Assembly (NCBI GenBank): GCA_049724395.1
Contig: JAUGWO010000244.1
Location: forward strand, 1-53,372
DNA length: 53,372 nucleotides
Direction: 5' to 3'
DNA from: Spongospora subterranea f. sp. subterranea
Lineage: Eukaryota > Endomyxa: Phytomyxea > Phytomyxea > Plasmodiophorida
Of the stretch, positions 13,239 through 24,300 are shown one piece after another. The notes under the pieces were generated by a model. It saw nothing but the letters and a program-made list of their open reading frames with translations. It searched no databases and was not told the origin of the DNA. Position numbers and translations under genes: made by a program. Positions within the stretch are counted from its first letter, which is position 1, and each line of letters opens with the position of its first letter.

Positions 13239-13959
13239 TCGGCGACCAATCCGATCCGACAATGAATATCTAGTGATCCATTTATAAAAGGACGAGAGGC
13301 AACCCCGGTCGGCCGTCGGGCGGGTGCCAGCTATACCGTTGACTGCACACTGTCCACCCGTATCTGCCAGCACTTACGGTTACCGCCCCGCAGCACTCAC
13401 TCGGCAGGTTGCGCGGCCTGCAACATAACACACACGACAGTGAGCAAGGCGTAACCGTCGGCTTGGGCAGGCAGACACTGTCATTATCAAAGGCGAGACC
13501 ACATGGCCTCATGCCCAATATCTTTCCAGTTTAAGATTTCGATCTTTCTAACTTCCATTGAGAGGATTATCTGGATCGTCATCTAGAACATGATCGTTCC
13601 GTGTGCTGCCTGACACGTTTTCGTTAGATGGGTGACCTCGTTCCCAAATATTTTGGTTCGAGCAAGGCAGCAAATCAAGATTGCACTGCTGTCTTGATTT
13701 TCTGTAACTGCATCGACATTAAGGAAGTTCATTCACATGAAGTTTTTTTTGTAATTCCATGAGATGGAATCATAGTAGTCAACTTTTCATATATTGATAA
13801 ATAAATAGCCAGATCATAGTGCTGGAGTAAAGTACAAATGTAAATTCCTGTAAATTGGAAGTTTTCTCTCGAAGATCATGACTCTTATTTCCGCAGTTTC
13901 AGATTTTATAAGTCGATAGGACTTCAGACTACAAATTTGGCGCGGCGTCATTCGTAGGA
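13239..13959. promoter_or_regulatory. Divergent intergenic region, SLC37-like / PSF1
   Basis: These 721 bp lie between two gene starts that point away from each other, so they should hold both promoters. I see no recognisable core element. The part nearest the transporter is GC-rich with open frames of unconvincing composition. Confidence 0.4.
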
Positions 13960-14690
13960 ATGTATGGCGACGAGGCGTTAGATTTGGTAAAGGAACTTCA
14001 TAGAGCCCGATGGCTTCCTGCATATCGTGTTTGAGATCGTCCATCAGAATTTAGTAGCGTATTCTAACTGATGTTCAACCGGATTCAGGAAGAAGTAATC
14101 AAACGTGTCGCAAAGGAGATTGAAATATTAGTAAATATGATCGAGAAAAGCCTCGAGTGAGTATCCATTTCAATTTTATTTTTAAATTGAATGAATTTTT
14201 GCAAACAGGGCTCAGAATTTTGAAGTTTCAGAAGCTCAGATAGCGTGTGGTCTAATTGTCCATTGGCAAAGTGTTCTATATAATAAGCGATGCATTTTAG
14301 CATATCTGTTAGTTCGATTTATATTGGACCCTCTCTTTTGTTGATATTATCTTTAGGAATCATCGCGTTAATCTGGTAAAACAGTTATGGTGGGATCAAG
14401 GCGGGGTTCTTCCGAATGAAATTAGGCAAAATCTCAGCTCGAATGAGCTCCAATTTTTTGATGAATACGGCCGATTGATGAGGATATATCAAAACGTCAT
14501 GGACGTCGACATTAATTTAGATCAAGAACCGCCAACCTCATTGTTTATTGAGGTTAGAGTACTCCGCCCATGCGGGACGATTCAAACTGATTGTGGGCCA
14601 ATCACTCTCAACGAACATTCCACACATTTGGTTCGCCGGCGCGATGTGGAATTGCTTATTCGACAAGGCGCACTAGAGCAAATATCATAA
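13960..14690 (+). CDS. PSF1: PSF1, GINS complex subunit of the replicative CMG helicase
   Basis: PSF1 is part of GINS, which with Cdc45 and MCM2-7 unwinds DNA at replication forks. Four exons (13960-14028, 14089-14156, 14209-14307, 14357-14690) join with canonical GT-AG introns of 49-60 bp into 189 residues, close to the family length. The N terminus MYGDEALDLVKELHRA matches the family start, CGLIVHWQSVLYNKRCILAYL matches the A domain, and FIEVRVLRPCGTI … HLVRRRDVELLIRQG is the PSF1-type C-terminal B domain. No frame problem is seen. Confidence 0.93.
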
Positions 14691-15191
14691 ACAAAAAAAC
14701 TAATAACAAACAAAGCCAGAATCATTTATATACTGGAGATACGCTGCACATCTTATTGTAGCAGCAAGCCTGAATTTCCAAAGTCGAAATACCCATCTTC
14801 GATAGTTATTGGCGTACAGCAACTGCCTATATGCAAGTAAGTGTCCATGGACGAAAGGCGACGTCGCGTTCTTGACAATGGGGATATGCGGAATATCCTA
14901 AACAATCAAGTTCAGGACGCAGCCCTACAGTGCAAGTTACAGCACAGCAGAGACAATTTGACAAATTAGGGACAGATTTCGAGACAGCACTGTGGACAAA
15001 TCCGGCAGAGATGAATCGAATTCTGAACAAAGCAAGACGATGAAGATGTTTTATTTGATGGCAAGAACAGTACAAGAGGAGACAACCTCTTGAAAAATCT
15101 CAGAGGAGAATCCCTCCATAAACAATCAGCTAATTTGCGATGAAGGCGACATGTTCTGCAGCAATGGTGTTCCGGCCCAAAGGGTTTTGGG
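14691..15191. other. Spacer with short unassigned open frames
   Basis: Downstream of PSF1 a plus-strand frame opens at 14847 (MDERRRRVLDNGDMRNIL) and two further coding-like pieces follow in other frames up to about 15140 (FDKLGTDFETALWTNPAEM; DDEDVLFDGKNSTRGDNLL). No family is recognised. It may be a small gene with slips or introns, or noise. Confidence 0.3.
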
Positions 15192-15660
15192 GTGAGTCGG
15201 GTCAACCCAACCTCACAACACCAGTGAGTCGGGTTATCCCAACCTCTCACACTACCAGTGAGTCGGGTCATCCCAACCTCTCACACTACCAGTGAGTCGG
15301 GTCATCCCAACCTCACACTACCAGTGAGTCGGGTCATCCCAACCTCACACTACCAGTGAGTCGGGTCATCCCAACCTCACACTACCAGTGAGTCGGGTCA
15401 TCCCAACCTCTCACACTACCAGTGAGTCGGGTCATCCCAACCTCACACTACCAGTGAGTCGGGTCATCCCAACCTCACACTACCAGTGAGTCGGGTCATC
15501 CCAACCTCTCACACTACCAGCTAGTCGAGTCACACTACCAGTGAGTCGGGTCATCCCAACCTCACACTACCAGTGAGTCAGGTCATCCCAACCTCACACT
15601 ACCAGTGAGTCAGGTCATCCCAACCTCACACTACCAGTAAGTCGGGTCGTCCCAACCTCA
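15192..15660. repeat. 32-34 bp minisatellite, 14 full units plus one short unit
   Basis: The unit GTGAGTCGGGTCATCCCAAC with a CTCACACTACCA tail is repeated head-to-tail 14 times, with one truncated unit near 15520. Units differ by a CT insertion (32 versus 34 bp) and a few substitutions, and the first and last units are the most divergent. It has no spacers and is not a CRISPR array. Confidence 0.97.
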
Positions 15661-16073
15661 CTGGAAAAAAATAAAGTGCGGTAATACAGTACGCGTATTG
15701 GGAGAGCGTTGAGGTTACAAAACCGGAATACTGTACGTCGCCTGGTCCCGTAAAACAGCGCAATCCGCGTGTACTGTACGCGGGAAAACCATGGAATTAC
15801 AATAGACGGAATTTTTTCCCATGGACTGAAGGCTTGATTTTTTTTCCGTATCCGCAATACGACGCCTCCGTTCGCAAATAAAGGTCTCGTTGATGGTTCT
15901 GCACAATCAAAGCTCAGTGCATCCTGCGTTCGCTGCTTCAGAACTTCCAAGGCCATCATTGAATTCTTCTTAATTATGGCCTTGGATGGCCTTGGCGGCC
16001 GACGAACTTGTTGACGCTTTCAAGGTTTAAAAAAAAGTTTGAAGAACCGGTCCATTGAAGAATTTTTTATTCA
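15661..16073. other. Spacer, nothing recognised
   Basis: No family-level coding signal. An 11-bp perfect hairpin (TCCAAGGCCAT … ATGGCCTTGGA) sits near 15947-15990. The far end of the neighbouring mariner element may lie here but was not found. Confidence 0.4.
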
Positions 16074-16972
16074 TCACGACTCTGTGCATCCTGCTTTGCT
16101 TGATGCAAAACTGCAATGTCGCAGGGTAAATTGTCTGGAATCACCTTGGCGCCTGAGCCGTTCCTTGCTTATGTGAGGCATCTTATAATTGTTGCCCCCC
16201 TTGACCTTCATTTTTCATCATGCATTGCTGGAGAGTTAAAAGTGACCTTCATGATCTCCATACTGCATTGCTGGAGAGTTAAAAACATGTCTTTAAGCTT
16301 ATCTTTCTCCATGCTATCAAACGAGATTTTGACAGCCTTCACAAGATCATCGATTTTCGCTGTTGTAGAGGAATCTGTTTGACTTTTTCAGGATCAACGA
16401 CTTTTTTCTTTGGTCCAACCTTTCCTCGTTTGTGTGAACAACACAGGACGGCAGAAGTCCCAAATCCTACTCACAGTTCTGCCTGAAACGGCAAATTGAC
16501 TGCTTGCTGAGGCAATTGAACCAAGAACGAACTTTCCTGAATCACTCATCCTCAAGACATATTCGTATATTACACGACTCTGGTCGTCAGTGAGGTTCTG
16601 TTGTCCTTTTCTATCAGCGAACTTCTCAGGATACGAATTCCGAGGTTTGCTGCTCGTCGGCTATTTCCTTTGGAAAAGCCGGCATGGCTCCTCCAGCTCG
16701 GCTTAGGTCTCCTGCAGGTGCAGTCATGTTGTCAGGTGCTAGTTCAACAATGACGAGGTGGCGGTGCCGCTGAAAAATCTCCCATAAACCCTAATTTTCA
16801 TTTAATCTAACTTTAGTTTGAAATCAGCGTCGAGGCTCAAAATTTCGGGAGAGCAAAGCACTTGACGCGCGCGTCATTATCCAGTTCTATGATACGAGGT
16901 TGCGCATAAAACAACCTTAAAAAATCCACGCACTTTTTTCAAACAGGACCTTTATTTCTGAACAGAGGGAGT
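16074..16972 (-). mobile_element. Plant-type mariner-like element, internally deleted copy
   Basis: Read on the minus strand, the 5' end near 16972 is TACTCCCTCTGTTCAG, the terminal motif of plant-type mariner/Stowaway elements. It is followed by the transposase N-terminal helix-turn-helix region (NLTDDQSRVIYEYVL … FAVSGRTVSRIWDFC, VDPEKVKQIPLQQR). The reading then jumps to the transposase C terminus (DDLVKAVKISFDSMEKDKL, MFLTLQQCSMEIMKV, YKMPHISKERLRRQG) without the DDD catalytic core. A 21-bp stretch (TGCATTGCTGGAGAGTTAAA) is duplicated at about 16221 and 16264. The opposite terminal repeat was not identified. Confidence 0.75.
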
Positions 16973-18179
16973 ACCATTTTTCCCTAGGGTTTGGCGCACA
17001 TTTTTTTCCAGACCAGCTGCCACGGGGCCTGGGCATTGTTTTGGGTTTAGACTGCTGAGTAACGTATAGCGAAGGTTCTTTATCACAAACATGGGAGTTT
17101 GTGACAAGATGACGATGGCTCGTCATCTGGCCCTAGAGTAGATATGGGTACTACAGACCTAACACAAATGTGTTGAACGCAATCACAAAACAAAAAATCT
17201 CTATTGGTAAATTTCTCTCTCATTCTCTCTCTCTCTGTTTCATCTCGCGTCCCTCCTTCCCCTCCAGCGGGGACGTAGCATACCAGCGAATCCACTTGTT
17301 TACTACGTTCAATATAAATATATTGGTCAGGATTTTGATTTTTCTGTCATCTTCAATTGTAGTTCAAACGACGATAAGAGTGGATTGTGTTGAATTTCAT
17401 CTCATGTCTCTATTGCTTGTTTCGCGAGTTTGCCAATCTCTTTGCTGTTGACAGCAGCGTCAATTGCTGAATTGACTAGCGAAATCGTAGCAAGGAAGTG
17501 GTTTCGTCAAGACCCACATGGAATCTTTCCGATGCCGGGATAGGAAGATTGAAGGGCGTTCTTAAACGAAACAAGATGTTACGAGATAACTACACCTGCC
17601 ATTATTTGCTCTCATAAACAGATTAAACCAGACATGGCAGGTCGAATGTCCCTCTCTCCTACGACATTGGCTTCGATAAGCAGCCAAAACGTTATGCAGC
17701 ATGTAGTAGAACACGCACGTATCAAATGCAGAACTAAACAACAGCAGCAAAGTTGAATGGATGGGAGAGGAGAATCTGGTATCTGAACCCTGGTGTATGA
17801 CACCTAGAACCGTTCGTCTCATCATTGACTCTGAACTCATCCTTGCCCCGTTGGCGAACCTCGCTACTGTTGCGCCATTCCTCCAATGCATGTCCTCAAC
17901 TTGTTGGGATTGCTGCTGGTGGCGACCAGACCGACTCGATCTGTGACAATTAAAGCTGGGCATGGTTGGGGCGAACCGCTTGGCTCAGGTCAGGCCGATG
18001 CCGCCACAAAAATCATCTCCTCGACCTCCACGGTATGGTGACGGAATGGGAATGCCGCTTCAAAGAATTGCCAAATTCTGAGATCATTGGTCCTTGCAGG
18101 ACACCATGTCGCCGTCGCAGGAGTGGGCAATGCCCCATGACAAGACCCAAGATTTACACGATCCGATATTCGAATATTC
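16973..18179. other. Spacer with a CT-rich microsatellite
   Basis: A short (CT)n tract lies near 17213-17240. Open frames in the rest have no recognisable family and no coherent exon chain. Confidence 0.4.
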
Positions 18180-18440
18180 GACATTGGAGTCAACTTCGCT
18201 GCAAAGCAATTCGTTCGATTTTTCCAAAATCAATCGTGTCGACCAGTTTGGGAAAAGTTCTTCGATGAATGTATTCGCTCAGTTCATCTTCAAATAGAGA
18301 TTCGGTTGTTATGGGTTTTTTAGGAATTGCACTCGAGCCCGGGTTCGAAAATTGACGCGTCCCAGATCAGTATCGGTTCTCAACCGTTGAGCCAAGAGCG
18401 CGAGAGCCTCAATAGCCTTATCGATCTAAACCGAATTCCT
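18180..18440 (-). mobile_element. tRNA-derived SINE-like repeat, copy 1
   Basis: On the minus strand a tRNA-like head contains an A-box-like TGGCTCAACGGTTGAG and, about 30 bases later, a B-box-like TTCGAACCCGGGCTCG. A body segment follows towards lower coordinates and resembles copy 2. The rest of a tRNA cloverleaf does not fold well, so this is a repeat and not a tRNA gene. Confidence 0.5.
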
Positions 18441-18730
18441 ATTGATTCAGAAATTTTGTCGCCAAAAGACTTTCTCGAGAATCTCGTGCCCGCTAACAGA
18501 AACGCCCACCAGTTTCGTGACAGTTCTTCCAGAAACTTAGTCGTTCAGTCCATGTCCAAATTGTGTTTGGATTTGCTAAGTTTTTCTTAGGATTGGAACC
18601 CGAGCACGAGTTCAAACCGTGATGCATCCCGTATCAGTATTGATGGTCAACAGTCAATTGAAAGAGTAGAGGGCAAACTTTCGCCTGCCGCATCGAAAAT
18701 ACCATTAATTCAAAAAACCAGCCTCTTGAC
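18441..18730 (-). mobile_element. tRNA-derived SINE-like repeat, copy 2
   Basis: This is a head-to-tail neighbour of copy 1 with matching blocks: GGATGCATCACGGTTTGAAC and CTCGTGCTCGGGTT carry the B-box-like motif, and the following body shares AGAACT and GAAACTGG blocks with copy 1. The A-box region is more decayed than in copy 1. Confidence 0.45.
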
Positions 18731-19068
18731 GTTAATGAGAATTTCGTACCAGTAAGCGATTGCCGAGAATTGTGATCACCAATATCTACTTATGGCGTGA
18801 TAGGATAAATTTCCGCAGCAAACTCGCAAAATGGTTAAGGTTGGTACTTACAAGTACTTGATGGGATTGAGAATGCTCTGTCCGCTCTTAAACTGGGACC
18901 TGGATGAGGTCAAAGACTATGATAGCCTCTGTGTGTTTCTGGTCAGACCTCTGGTTCCCCGCTCTCATTGGGATTTGATGATCACAAATGGTATTCTTGG
19001 CTTAGGGAAAGGAGACGAATCCTGGACAGGTCGAGTCTCACGACAGTGTCGCCAAGACAAAACACATC

Positions 19069-20146
19069 ATGAAACTACTGTCGCGAGGAAAGTCGGGGCG
19101 GGCAAACGTTGAAGTCGGAAAAAACAATATCGATGTTCCTGACACTAAGCCAATTTTCAAGGCAACAAGCACCCTGCAAAAACTGATCCTAATTTCGAAT
19201 TTTGTTTTGAAACTGGCCTCTTTTAAAGGACCGCGCTGCAGTGTTGGTAATAAGGTAATTGTTTTTGTCAGACGCACCTGTATCCCCGTCCTCCAATGCT
19301 TTGTGAATTGTTGTGGCAAAGACATGGACCTGTTCCAGACACGTTGGGGAACGCTTTTTAAGCACCATTATTTTGGATTGAATTGCTGCCCTGGTCGTGG
19401 ATCAAATCATAACACCTGCGGTTACCAGATGACGAAAATCGTCAGAAACCCTGACCACAGGTTTTCATTTGCCTTTTTTAGAAAAACTGATTAACCATAG
19501 TGCTTTCAGAGACAAAGGATCCGGTTTATTCGATCTCAAAGCTGCTGTTTTAACGTCAAAAACCTCAGAAGAAAAACTCAAACTGTGTTGTGAATTCTAC
19601 GAGAAATACCGATCAAGTAGCTCCATGGCTAAAAGCCTTTTCCGATCATTTTATAACCATTCCCCGAGGCCCATCTGGGGGTGTTTTGTTCATCACTGTG
19701 GCCAAAATACAAATGAATGGATTCGAAAATGGGGACCTCGATTCCGGCATGGGGCATTCGACAACCGGAAATGTCAGGGCGTGAAGTTCCATAGTTGCGG
19801 ATCGGACGGGCCACGATTTGATATTCCAGCAAGACATTTGCTTCGCAGTAAATCAACCCGAGACTTCCTCCCAGCGCTTTCCAAAATTCTCGAACAGTAT
19901 GATGAATTCATGATTACGAAGACAGCATCACAGAGATCGCCTCATCCGGATTTATCCAAGTTGATCACAAAATGCCTTCGTCCTGTCAACAATTGTTTAC
20001 ATCGTCATTGCGCTGGAAATGTTGAGGAGTTTGTTCGGAGATGGGGAGAATCAGTATACTACACCAAGTTTAGTGGAGAATGCTGTCCTGGAAAAGGCAG
20101 AAACGAATTCGATATCTGTCAATATCATTCTCCATCCCAAGGTTAG
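19069..20146 (+). CDS. Cysteine-rich protein with three tandem C-C-WG repeats, unknown family
   Basis: Two open frames (about 19069-19430 and 19480-20146) can be joined by a roughly 60-bp GT-AG intron near 19420-19490. Together they carry three copies of one cysteine motif, C-x3-[CH]-C-[AG]-x4-[EL]-[FW]-x2-[KR]-W-G. The copies begin CFVNCCGKDMDLFQTRWG (about 19294), CFVHHCGQNTNEWIRKWG (about 19680) and CLHRHCAGNVEEFVRRWG (about 19995). Copies 1 and 3 go on to CCPG[RK]G and C[GQ]Y[QH], which are altered in copy 2. Each motif follows a less conserved, helix-like stretch (for example EEKLKLCCEFYEKY, LSKILEQYDEF), giving a unit near 95 residues. I do not recognise the family. The true start is unknown; an open frame at 18833 may or may not be an upstream exon. 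Paired cysteines suggest a disulphide-rich, possibly secreted protein, but no signal peptide was found. Confidence 0.6.
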
Positions 20147-20344
20147 ATAAGGTAGACCGGTTCCAGGATCTTGGCTCACCAAAAACAAACAGCACCTTCG
20201 TTTGTATAATGATAAAAAACCCCGATGTTCCATTTTTGACCAAAAACAAAATTGTTTTGAAGCTCTCAGAGCGTTTAGGTTTTTGGGTTTTAGGAGCAAA
20301 CCCTAAATTTTGGTTCTGTTTACTGTATTCTACTCCATTATTTA

Positions 20345-21213
20345 CTCCCTCTGTCCCGCAATATTTGTTAGGTTCACGGAAAAAACGTGGGAATAAGGAG
20401 AGATCAAGGATTAATCCAAGTGCATTGTCGCCGATACTGCGCTCTTTGTACACTGAACAATCCCCTTTTTTTTACTGAAAATGATCTATTTTGGCTGAAA
20501 TATTGGCATTTGAAAATTGAGAATTCTGGCATTGACTTTTGGAATCCGGGTCCCACGAAATACATCTCCAATCCTCCCGTTCGACATCTCCAAGAAAGGT
20601 CGATGCCAGGACTTCGCAATTTGACCGATGATGAGCGTCAAGCTATTTACGAGGCAAGTCGAGGAACGGGGAACCTGTAAAGGGTGCTTTCACTGAGATT
20701 GCTGCTCAATTTGGAGTCCATCCCCTTACCGGCAGCAGAATATGGCATGCTGGGCAAAAATCCATTGCCGATGGGTCGATCTGTGCTAATGTTTCGTTGA
20801 AACGGAAAGGCAGATGCGGAAAAAAAGCGAAGGAAATTGATCATGTCAAAATTCAAGCTATTCCTTTATCCCGGAGGGGTACCATAAGAACCTTTGCTGC
20901 TGCTATTGGTGTGCCGAAAAGCAGGCTGCATAGAAAATTTAAGCGAGGGCAACTGAGAAGACATTCCAGCGCGATTAAGCCATTGCTGACAGAACCGAAC
21001 AATTTGCAGAGAATCGCTTTCGCATTGTCAATGATCAATCCAGACACAAATCCCCCGAAATTTCAAGACATGTTTGACTATGTTCATGTAGATGAAAAAT
21101 GGAGACTCTAGGTATGTAAATGAATGCGTTTTATACGTTTTCAATAAACCTAACAATTAAAATGGGACAAGGTCAGACCACGAAAACTAACAAATATTGC
21201 GGGACAGAGGGAG
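20345..21213 (+). mobile_element. Plant-type mariner-like element with perfect 27-bp terminal inverted repeats
   Basis: The ends at 20345-20371 and 21187-21213 are exact reverse complements over 27 bp, starting CTCCCTCTGTCCCGCAATAT. TA dinucleotides flank both sides (20343-20344 and 21214-21215), as expected for Tc1/mariner insertion. Inside, a plus-strand frame encodes the transposase N-terminal half: NLTDDERQAIYEASRG, FTEIAAQFGVHP (after one base slip near 20680), GTIRTFAAAIGVPKSRLHRK and the first part of the catalytic domain ending DYVHVDEKW. The rest of the catalytic domain is absent, so it is a non-autonomous deletion derivative. Perfect ends suggest fairly recent movement. Confidence 0.93.
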
Positions 21214-21399
21214 TAACATATTTTAGCCCGAAACTGTTGGAACATCAACGGCTCAGTCATAGTGTGTTCCACGGCGTACAATCAAGTCCGCACGGATGTT
21301 GTCTAATAAAAATCACTTCTCACAATGAGAAATTACGCTGCAAAGAAGGAGAAAGAAAATCGCGCTGCGGAACCACAATTAAAATGAATCCATCTGTTT

Positions 21400-24300
21400 G
21401 AGATGTTGTTGTCTTCATCTTCAGTTTCAAAAGACTTCACCATTGGTAGCGGTGTCGGTTTGCAGTTTGCTTGACCGAAATGTTCTGATTAAGAGTCTTA
21501 TTTCTGCCATGAGCATCGAGGGCAAATTCCTCGTCCCGGTTTTCGACGGGACAAATTTCATAAGTTATCGTCATCGAATGGCAAATTTCCTTATCGAAAA
21601 GGATTTCGATGATGTTGTCGGTCTCGACTTGGACACATTCAAACCGACAAAGACCCAGCCTAAGCTGTCTAATGAGACAAGGAAGCAAGATTGAAAGGCT
21701 CGAGCTGCGATAGAGCATCGAGTTAATGACACCGTTCTTACTTTGATCTCAAAGTGTTCAACGTCGCACGAGACGTGGCGTTCCCTACATGCCCACTTCC
21801 AAAGGAAAACAATGACAGCCATCGTCACAGCGCTTCAACGACTGGTACAAACCGTGAAAATCGAAGATGAGCCAATGCAGTCGTACATCGCATCGCACGG
21901 ATTCAATTTAATATGCGGCTGCTTGTTGATTCTGCGTTTCCATGGCCGACCTCCCAGTTGCCATGGAAACGTCAGAATCAACAAGCAGCCGCATATTGGA
22001 TTGAATCCGTGCGATGTACGACTGCATGGCTCATCTTCGATTTTATCCAATGTAGGTGAGGAGTTTTCAGCAACAATATCGGCACTGGATACCCTGGACA
22101 GTGTCTCCATGGAGCAGGCATCATCGATGCTCCTTAATGCGGAACTATCCAGGGGTCCATCAACTGTACAAGCGGCGCACGTCCAGGAAATTGCTGCTCT
22201 CAAGGCAGCAGTGCAGCGCTTGCAGCAACGCAAGATACCGTTTTCCGGCAAACCTTGCTCTCTCCACGGGCCCAGAAGCACACACACCGATTCACAGTGA
22301 TTCTCGCAGAAATTAGGAAATAAACCTTCCAACCACTCTCTTTACGCACTGAGAGCGTCCGAAAGATCAGTAGCTCCAGCCTCAATTTTCATAGACTCAG
22401 GGTGCGGAAGACACATGACACCCGACAGGCTAAACATGTCGAACTACCAATCTATGTTAGCAGATGACCGTACTACGAGAGCGCAAGGACTTGGCTCAAC
22501 CAATGTACAATTAGCTCGCGGAATCGGCAAACTCACTAACGTATTACATGTCGAGAAACTAGGTCAAACACTACTCTCTCCTGGACAAAGCACAGCTCAC
22601 GGAATCAAGTTCCTGTTCAATGGAGACCAATGCATTATTTACTCTAAGGAACATTTCATACCTCCGTCGGGAAATATCATTGCTATATTACAGAAAACCG
22701 CCGACAACTTGTATCCATTGCCCACCGTACCACTGAACCATACTCACCGGTCCCTGTACGCTCACCAGGGAGGTGCCATTCCATGGCAAACACTCCACAA
22801 CAGACTAGGTGACATGAATCACCGAGATATGAAGTGATTGGTAAATGATCCCGATTTTGACATCAAGATTTTCGGAAAGGTGCCTCACATCAAGCCTTGT
22901 CAATGTGAACCCTGTGTTCTCGCAAAAATGCCAAGAGCCCCATTTCTGCCAAGCAGCACCATAACTATCCGTCCTGGCGAGCTTGTTTTCTCTTGACATC
23001 GAAGGACCATTCCCCAGAACAGGTCTCCCAGGAAATTTCTACTACATTGCCACATATTTGGATCACTACACGCTCATTCGCCTACCTTCTGAAAAGGAAA
23101 TCAGATCAACTGGAAGCCCTTCAATTATTCAACAACGAAGTCTTCCGCCAAGCTGGACATGGCATTCATACTTTAACTACGCTTCAAAGTGACAACGACG
23201 GTGTTTATTGCTCTGCTGAATTCCGCGAATACTACAAGACAAACAACATTCATCATCAAACCATCGTTCCCTACGAGTCAGAATCCAACGGATCCCCAGA
23301 ACGCCTGAATCGGACAATTCTTGAAATGGCCAACAGCATTCGCATCAAGGCGAAATTAGGACTAGAATTCTGGGCTTTTGCCATCGGTTGTGCCATTTCA
23401 ATTCTGACTCGCAAACCACATGCGGCCCTTCCAAACCGAATGACTCCATACGAAAGATGGTACAACAAGAAACCCAGTTTTCCCACCTTCGAGTATTTGG
23501 CTGTGACGCTTGGTATCATATCCCGAAGAAGCTTCGTCAAAAGATGGATTTCAAAGCACACCGCGCAATCTTCTCGTTGGCTACCAAAATAACCAAAAGG
23601 CGTACAAGCTCTGGAATCCGGAGCTTCGTCGCGTCATTTCTAGCCGAAACGTTGTTTTCGCAGAGGACAAATTCACCTTTTGGAGACCGGGGGTTGGTGT
23701 CTATACAGACGAGTCCATATCTGAAGTTGAATCTGAGCAACGCAAAGAATTTGGCACCAGACACTCCGCCAGATCCAGACCGCCAATAGAGAAATTCTCT
23801 CCAAGTTTCACTGTGCAAACTCCCGTCGCAACGCTGACCTCGTCACCCTTGGACAAGAATGAACTTGCAGACCGATACCCACGACCACCTTTGGATGGTT
23901 TGACAGCCTCGTCTATCCCAATACCCAGCTCTTTCAGGGAGGCACTGACCAGTGAATATGCCGATACTGGTTCGACGCTGCACACACAGAACTTAAGACA
24001 TTGCACGAATTTGGCACATTTCAGCTATCCAAGCTGCCGGAAGGACGAAAAGCAATTGATTGTAAATTCGTGTTTACTGTAAAGCCTCGACCTGATGGAA
24101 CGATTTTAAAATTTAAAGCTCGTCTCGTTGCGAAAGGCTTTTCACAAAGGCCCGGTCTGGACTACAACGAAACTTTCTCCCCTGTTGCTCATGCCGAATC
24201 CTTTCGAACAGTCCTTGCAGTCGCCGCTCAATATCAGCTTTACCTTCGCCAGATTGACATAGCGGGCGCCTTCTTGAATGGAGTCTTGGATGAGGAAATG

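Noticed and set aside
15192-15660. CRISPR-like array
   Set aside because: Units are contiguous with no variable spacers, and the surrounding genes are clearly eukaryotic.
18330-18420. A genuine tRNA gene
   Set aside because: A-box and B-box-like motifs are present but acceptor and anticodon stems do not form, and a second related copy follows in tandem. A SINE-like repeat fits better.
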